A stretch of DNA of 64,000 bases. It comes from Pontederia crassipes. Lineage: Eukaryota; Streptophyta; Magnoliopsida; Commelinales; Pontederiaceae. The stretch spans positions 40,588,353-40,652,352 of the forward strand of contig CM060198.1 of assembly GCA_030549335.1 (NCBI GenBank). Direction: 5' to 3'. Position 1 is the first letter of the stretch; the number at the start of each line of letters is the position of its first letter. Shown here one piece after another: positions 57,636 through 64,000 of the stretch. The notes beneath the pieces were generated by a model. The model was not told the origin of the DNA. It did no database searches and saw nothing but the letters and a program-made list of their open reading frames with translations. The position numbers and the translations under genes were made by a program.

Positions 57636-60363
57636 TGTAGCGACCCGAAAATTCATCCTAAAAATTTTGTTCATTTAGAGAAATTTCGCGTCGTTAGCCT
57701 GTTTGCCATACATCATTTAACTATGGAAGACTTGACGATTTAGTGAAAATCAAAATAAATAAAAACCTTCTATTAATTATATCATAACTAATAGTTCAAA
57801 AAATAGTTAATGCCTAAACCTTCAGTACATCATTATCCACAATATTCAAATAGAACAATAGGACTTATTTAAACCTAAGCATATGCAACACTTCGTCATA
57901 AGTTTGAGCTATCATACATCACTTAATCTTGATTACTTGCACGGATCCAAATTCTAAGGTCTCCTAGTTAGAGTATGTAAATGTCATCCTATCACATAAT
58001 ACTACATGCAATGCATCATCATCATAATATCATGAATATGTAACATGCATGCCATGAACTATATCATAATCCTTACATCATGCTTACATTCATTCTTCAT
58101 ACAATATTCATAAAGCATAAACATCATGTCATGCATGCTTGCCTTCAGATCCATCATCTGCAAGTAACATAGAATAAAAATATATATTCCTATTCTTCAT
58201 AACATACATGACATAACATATAATTTCAGTGCACTTTCATTATCATGTACATTCTAGAAATTTTTTCATAACTCCTTGATCTTTATTTTTTGACTTCTTT
58301 CATACTTTACATTTTCTCATATTTTCTTTGTCTTATTTCATTCTTCTTTCTTTATTATGTGATCCTCCACATATCATCCTCATCTTTATCACATAATATT
58401 ATCTTGAATTTCATACACGACATAATGGTGAGAGACTTTATTCCTAATCATCTTTAAAAATACACACACTTTATGATGAGGGACGTTGTCCCTTAGAAAG
58501 TACATACACAGATGCAGGATTTTACTTCTTAGCCTTAGGTCCCCTTGAAGTACATACATAAGTATAAAACTTGATTTCATCATGACCTTTAACTTTCTTT
58601 GTTATACAATACCTTGAAGTTAAACTTCACTTTCATTTTTACTTTATCTTATAACATCTTTCATATTTACATTGAAAAATCTCAAACACCTTTTAGGTGA
58701 TGCAATTATTTCCCGAGAAGTCCCAATCACCATAAGGTGAAAGGCATTTACTTCTCATCTTTACATTCAATACTTACTTTCATTATATTCCTCATATACC
58801 ATGCTTCGTCTTTGTTTAATAATCAGTACATGTGGTCATTATTACATTGGTTGATAGGGAATTGGAAAATCTCAAACACCTTTAGGTGATGGCATTATTT
58901 TTTCAAAGAAATCTCAGTCACCACAAAGTGAAAGGCATTTACTTCTAGGAAATCTCAAACACCTTTGGGATGATGACATTATTTTCCAAATAAATCTCAA
59001 TCACCTTAAAGCAAAAGACATTTACTTTTGAGAAACCTCAAACACCCTTGGGGTGATGGCATTATTCTCCAAGAAGTTTCAATCACTATAAGGTGAAAGA
59101 CATTTATTTCTTACCACATCTTTCATCTTTACATCATCATTACATTTGTCCATAAGGCACTAAAAATCTCAAACACCTTTTAGTGATGGCGTTATTTTTC
59201 AAAGAAGTCTCAATCACCGTGAGGTGAAAGACATTTATTTCTTGCCTTCATCTTTACATTATTACATTAGTTCATAGAGCTCTAGGAAATCTCAAACACC
59301 CTTTCAGGCGATGGCCTTATTTTCCAAAAAAGTCTTAGTAATCAAGTTGGTCACGGTCGTGCCTGACTTTGTCATGGCCATGACAAAAGTGTCACGGGCA
59401 TAACCGAAGGCATTTTTATCCCCTTGATTTCTTTCCCTCAGTCATGACCATTCCTAGGGTTGGCACGGCCGTGCCGGCATCTAGGAAACCCAATTTCTAA
59501 CATGAAAATCTCAATTTTTGAGAATAGAACTTCAATAAAAAATAATCTAAAACATTATAAAATATTCCAGGCATAATCTCGAAGCATAGAAGAGACATAG
59601 AACATTTTAAAGCATTCGATTTCCCTTCATCATCAAGATAGGACTCTTTTCCTAAAAAATTCATACAACTATCAGAATCTATTCTTTGCATATTATCCCG
59701 GCAACAGATACTAAATTATTAATAAGTTAATTTATACTCATTCTTTTCAAATGATTCCAATTTTCATAGAACGATAACACACACCTTTAACATATGAATA
59801 AATTTCAAATAGATAATTCAGTATTTCCAATTTATTATACTTTTTACAATTTCATCTCGTTGTTACTCGAGACAACTTGGTAGTAGTCCGATGTTTGGAT
59901 CATAACTATGTTTCCACATTTTCAAATCGGATGAAACAAATTTCTCTAGAAAACTAGACTTCAAGGAATTTCCATCCACATATTATTTGTAGTTTTTTTA
60001 TAAGTATAATGTACCTAAATAATTATTACAATATAGTCATGAATTTAACAGATTATGCAACATAAATTATGCAACCCTCAATCAAAATCCCTATCAAGAA
60101 TAAGGTGTCCTTGAAACTCTCAATCCAAGCAAAATATCATTAAGAGGGGAGAGTGGGATTTGGATCCCATTTACATGCCTTTAGGTTATAGATCTAAAAC
60201 CTCTTTTTCCTAATCATTTTGTATCGTTCTTCATCATCTAGAAGCCACTTGGTCTTCTTGTCCTTTTCCTAGAAATCTTGATCTTCTCCTTCTTGATCTT
60301 AAAACATAGCCACCATGAAGAATATGACTATAGTTCTCATAGCCTTAGCCTTTTCTTGGTGGC
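57636..60363 (-). repeat. Family A LTR 2, internally and terminally deleted
   Basis: Starts tgtagcgacccgaaaattca and follows LTR 1 closely. It lacks about 570 bp corresponding to 55365-55936 (join near 59340). It also lacks about 320 bp covering its minus-strand start, the purine tract and part of the next internal region (join near 60363, corresponding to 56944-57264). Confidence 0.8.
58672..59340. repeat. Irregular hairpin repeat in family A LTR 2
   Basis: Same aatctcaaacacc / caatcaccataaggtg units as in LTR 1, with fewer copies because of the deletion at about 59340. Confidence 0.78.
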
Positions 60364-60742
60364 ACTTTATCATTCATGTTTTTTTGGCACTTTAGACGAC
60401 TTTCATTTTCTGTTTTATGGTCACATGCACCATTATACTTCACTTTTTTTTTTCTAACATCTCATATTCATATCCCTCATTTCACATATTGCCCATAATC
60501 AACTTGACAATACTATCAACTTAAATGACATCATTAGCATTAGCATTAGAAGACTTTTTGCTTCCATGCTTTTCAAAAAATTAACCAAACATTAACTAAT
60601 TAATTCGAAACCTACATACATTGACATTAAACATTTCATATCTTTTGACCTTTGATGGCTGCTCAAGATAGTTGAACATGGACATCGACTTCTTAAGATC
60701 ACATTACTTATACTTAGGTCCTAAATATGTTCTGATACCAAT
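60364..60742 (-). repeat. Family A internal region 2 (379 bp remnant)
   Basis: Matches 57265-57635, from ttcatgtttttttggcactt to the primer site gttctgatacca (60729-60740). It is a second copy of the same shortened interior with the left part deleted. Confidence 0.78.
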
Positions 60743-60806
60743 TGTAATGACTCAAAAATCAACGCTAAAAGTTTTGGTCATTTAGGAAAATTTTGCGCCA
60801 TCGGCC
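60743..60806 (-). repeat. Family A LTR 3, interrupted after 64 bp
   Basis: tgtaatgactcaaaaatcaa and the following ttttggtcatttagg match LTR 1 and LTR 2 starts. It is broken by the gypsy LTR at 60807; 60802-60806 (cggcc) would be one target copy. Confidence 0.75.
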
Positions 60807-62793
60807 TGTAACACTCCGAATTTTACCCCCAATTTGCCAAGGGCAATTAGGTCATTTGGCTATGTTAGTTCATTCATCATCATATAATCATAATAAAAAA
60901 TAATTTTCCATTAACTCAGCGGAAGCGCAAATCCATTAAATAAGATACAAGAATCTTTCAAATTAAATGCGGAAGACTTCATGAAAACTTCAAAAGTAGT
61001 GTTATAGAATTGAAAACATAATTAATCACAATTAAAACATCTTAAGCTGAAATCAAATATCATCAGAGGAAACATCTTTAAAATCATAGTATAAAAGACT
61101 CTAAAGTATAAAGACTCTTGACATCCTAGACCATTGTGCAATATCTCATCATGAGCTGAGCCGCCATCCATTCAAATCATTGTGCACCTACACGGATCCA
61201 AGATGCAGAGGTTTCCTTGTTAGAGTATGTAAAGGCCATGCATGCGATGATATGATCCTATACAGGATACTACATGATATGCATCATCATCTTTATATAA
61301 AAGAAGTAAACAATATGCATGTCATGTCTTAACATATGAACTACATCTCTTTCATTCAGTCATTTCTATCATCACGCGATAAATAAAAGCATGGAAATAT
61401 GTAGTCAAATCATCATACATTTTGAATGGACATTCATACAATCATACATTCAATTCATAGGCATATAAGTGTAGTACACTTACCATAACCATTGCCTCCA
61501 TAACTTTCCTCAAAGTTGTTTTATAACCCTTTCGGACTTCCACTTGCATGGGACATCATTCCATTCGATCGATCATTGGCCCTTTTCATTAGGTTCTATC
61601 TTTCGATAGTTGGGATTTATGTCATTGCCCTCTCAATAGGCTAGCTAAGCTATAGAGACAATGCTCCTCTCTCACCCGAAGGTGACATTAGAATGCATAC
61701 ACCGTTGATGATGTGTGTAATGATCATTCTGCACTCTCGTCCGAGGGCGACATTGGAATGATGAATCATTGCCAACGTGTGTAACGATCATTATCGGGCC
61801 AATATCCGATAAAGGGCTATAGAGGGTCGACATGTAACATCATCCATAACTTGGTTCATTATGCTTAGCAATCAACAAATATTTATGTCTCAATCTTCAT
61901 GTTTTAATCTAGTTACATAGGGAACATATACGTGTATCTAGGTTCGTATATAATCAACAATTATCAATACACGCTATTAATACTTTGAAAATACCATTTA
62001 ACATGCTATATAGGATTTCACCACCAGTCACAACCGTGAAATGGGTTGTCATGGCCATGATAGAACCATCAAAAGAACCCTTCGGTCATGGTTGTGCCAA
62101 TGCCCTATCACGACCGTGCCATGGCTTTGTCACGACCATCACATGTATTGTCACGGGCATGACAAAAATCGATTTTCGGTCATTTTCCAGCCGTTCTGTC
62201 ATGAGAGTGACATTGTGCGTCAAGGTCATGATAGAACTTTGGAGTTCTGCTGCTCAGCTCGATTTTTCATCCAAAATTTAGGGAAAACATTATACAATAT
62301 TATGAATCATTACATATATGTTTTCTAGGCATTCTAGGATCAAAAGAACATTTAAGAGCATAATAATCCATGAATTTCTAAGATCTAGGGTTCATCCCTA
62401 AATCATGAACATGAAGAACATGAATCATATAATAGATCTAATCCAAATTCCTATCCATGACATAAATATATTGATTTAAATGAAAATAGCCATCATCACA
62501 ATCCAATCTGAGAACAATGAGTCCTCAAACTCTCAATCCATTACAAAAACATTGAGAGAGGAGAGAGGGGCTTGGATCCCCTTTACATTTCTCAGATCTT
62601 CCTCCTCTTTCTTCCTCTTCTTCTTCCTCCTTTTCCTTCTCCTTGTTCTTCTCTTTCTCCTTCATCAAGCCCTATCCACCAAGATGTGGGGAAAAGAGGT
62701 AAACAATAGAAATAGAGGGCTTTATATAGGGGAGACCATGAGGATTTGGACAAAAAGTTCAAATTACCCTTAATGAAAAATAAGAGTATTACA
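60807..62793 (-). repeat. 3' LTR of the right gypsy element (1987 bp)
   Basis: Begins tgtaacactccgaatttta and ends gagtattaca, inverse to the borders of 622-3064. It carries two degenerate 65-bp hairpin units at 61660-61800 and tcatggccatgac/tcacgaccgtgcc palindromes at 62025-62240. Purine tract on the minus strand: aagggggagagga, just beyond 62793. Confidence 0.87.
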
Positions 62794-62869
62794 TCCTCTC
62801 CCCCTTAAAAGAAAATTCGTCCTCGAATTTTAAACATAATAAAGAACACTTACCAAATAATCTTGGAAG

Positions 62870-64000
62870 CTATTCTTTCATTTCTTCCTCTAGTTCCCAT
62901 GTCGCTTCGGTTTCATTGAGGTGCTTCCATGCAATCTTCACCATCTTGACAACTTTATTCCTCAGCCGACGTTCACCATACTCTAGTATCTCGGTAGGAT
63001 ACTCTTTATAGGTGAGGTCTTCCTTAATGGTCGGCTCTTTAATTACCACCACATGGGAGCTATCATATGTGTACTTGCAAAGCATTGACATATGGAGAAC
63101 ATTGTGGATTCTGGCATACGAAGGAGGCAATGCTAACTTGTATGCTCTGTCTCTCATCTTCTTCAGAATCTCAAAGGGACCAATATACGTAGAAGTCAGC
63201 TTACCCTTTCTACTGAACCTCATGACCCCTTTTGGTAGGAGATACCTTCAGCAATACATAATCTTCAACTTGGTAGATTTGCTCTCTTCTTTTTTTATCT
63301 GCATAACTTTTCTGACGGCTCTAAGCTGTCATCATTCTTTTTTTGATCAAATCTATCATCTCTGCATACTTTTCTATTAGTTCAGGTCCTAGTAGTCTTC
63401 CTTCTCCAACAACACTCCAACAACACTCCAACATGTGGGAGACCTGCAAGGTCTTCCATACAGTGCTTCAAATGGAGCCATCTTTATGGTGGAGTGGTAA
63501 TTGTTGTTGTAGGCAAACTCAGTAAGAGTGAGATGGTCATCCCAATTGCCTTGCCGATCTATTGCACATGCTCTGAGCATTTCATCCAAAGTCTGGATCG
63601 TCCTTTCATTTTTCCCATCGCTTTGATGATGAAATGTAGTGCTATAATGCAACCTCGTGCCAAATGCATGCTGCAACCCTCTCCAGAACCTTGTTGTGAA
63701 CTTGGGGTCTCTATCTGATACAATGGAAATAGGAATCTCATGTAGTCAGATAATCTCATCAACATATGGCTTCACCATACCTACAGTTGACTGTCTCACA
63801 TTATAGGATAAGAAGTGAGCTGACTTACTCAATCTGTCAACGATGACTAGGATGGCATCATGACCCTTCTGTGTCTTTGGGAGGCCTACAATGAAGTCCA
63901 TTGTAATCTCCTCCCACTTCTACCGTGGTATGGGCAGTGGTTCAATAATCCAAGTGGCTTTTGATGCTCAATCTTGACCTGTTGATAGATCAAGCATTTG
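62870..64000 (-). pseudogene. Integrase core end, C-terminus and chromodomain (partial)
   Basis: The core at 63389-63765 and beyond has VSDRDPKF-like residues, HHQSDGKNERTIQTL, FAYNNNYHSTIKMAPFEALY and GRPCRSPTCW. After a frameshift near 63229 (an extra A in the run before ggggtcatgagg, compared with the copy at 1-621) the frame gives MRFSRKGKLTSTYIGPFEIL, ALPPSYARIHNVLHMSM and the chromodomain VKIAWKHLNETEATWELEEE. A short caacactc duplication at 63408-63432 marks another lesion. The 5' part is outside the window. Confidence 0.83.

Larger units (their letters stand above)
53647..60806 (-). mobile_element. Gypsy LTR-internal-LTR-internal-LTR tandem array (family A, LARD-like)
   Basis: Three LTRs of one family in the same orientation (53647-57083, 57636-60363, 60743-60806) separated by two short internal segments (57084-57635, 60364-60742), each with a Met-tRNA primer site at its right end. 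The first segment also has a purine tract at its left. No gag or pol frame exists. Unequal LTR-LTR recombination between copies, or recombination before integration, would generate this order. The third LTR is cut by the gypsy element starting at 60807. Confidence 0.82.
60807..64000 (-). mobile_element. Tekay-like gypsy element, second copy, 3' part
   Basis: Complete 3' LTR, purine tract and integrase end, inverted relative to the copy at 1-3064. The rest lies beyond the window. It entered the third family A LTR, so it is younger than that array. The coding part is frameshifted. Confidence 0.88.

Noticed and set aside
1-64000. Endogenous pararetrovirus (caulimovirid) origin for the RT/RNase H/integrase sequences
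   Set aside because: Integrase cores and chromodomains follow RNase H, and LTRs, primer sites and 5-bp target duplications are present, which is LTR-retrotransposon structure. No movement protein or viral coat motif was seen.
1-64000. tRNA or rRNA genes
   Set aside because: The only tRNA-like matches are 11-13 bp primer-binding sites next to LTRs; no cloverleaf or rRNA core sequence was recognised by eye.

Overview
This window is a stretch of flowering-plant nuclear genome. It is almost entirely transposable-element sequence and holds one recognisable host gene. The plant assignment rests on chromodomain-bearing Ty3/gypsy polyproteins, a Ty1/copia element primed by initiator Met-tRNA, an hAT transposon with a plant BED/DUF659 transposase, and a spliced two-domain phytocystatin gene. 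I cannot name the species. Coordinates were read by eye; boundaries marked 'about' may be off by tens of bases.

Layout. 1-3064: 3' end of a Tekay/Del-like gypsy element on the + strand, inserted in a copia LTR (remnant 3065-3651). 3652-6472: LTR scraps, a CACTA transposon end and a decayed gypsy pol. 6473-17823: a gypsy LTR split around a largely complete gypsy element (G1, 7161-16141, - strand). 17824-19430: unclassified LTR-like DNA. 19435-47930: a decayed Athila/Tat-like gypsy element on the - strand that has been hit repeatedly. An hAT transposon (20423-24444, 8-bp TSD) and a copia element (24651-45679, 5-bp TSD gaatt) sit in its integrase region. The copia element contains a full-length gypsy element (G2, 29978-41144, TSD tatat). 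G2 contains a GC-rich non-autonomous hAT-like element (33283-34473) and a solo LTR (34845-36216, TSD ggtag).

47931-53500 is the only genic island. It holds a Pack-MULE-like inverted-repeat element (about 48583-49273) and the phytocystatin gene (exons 53178-53002, 52114-51883, 50362-50217 and 50102-49971, - strand). The predicted protein has 228 residues: signal peptide, cystatin domain with LARFAV and QVVAG motifs, and a C-terminal legumain-inhibitory domain with the SNSIFPYEL motif. Its second intron carries a fresh 417-bp tandem duplication. A G-box and a CACGCGTG palindrome lie upstream.

53647-60806 is a tandem LTR-internal-LTR-internal-LTR array of a gypsy family with about 3.4-kb LTRs and only about 0.55 kb between them. 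Its third LTR is interrupted after 64 bp by a second copy of the Tekay-like family seen at the left edge (60807-64000, - strand).

The element genes do not form a pathway with the host gene. The gag-pol frames carry stops, frameshifts or lost catalytic residues. The most unusual cross-cutting signal is that several distinct gypsy LTR families each carry short hairpin-forming repeats of different sequence, and several share TCACGGCCGTGA-like palindromes.
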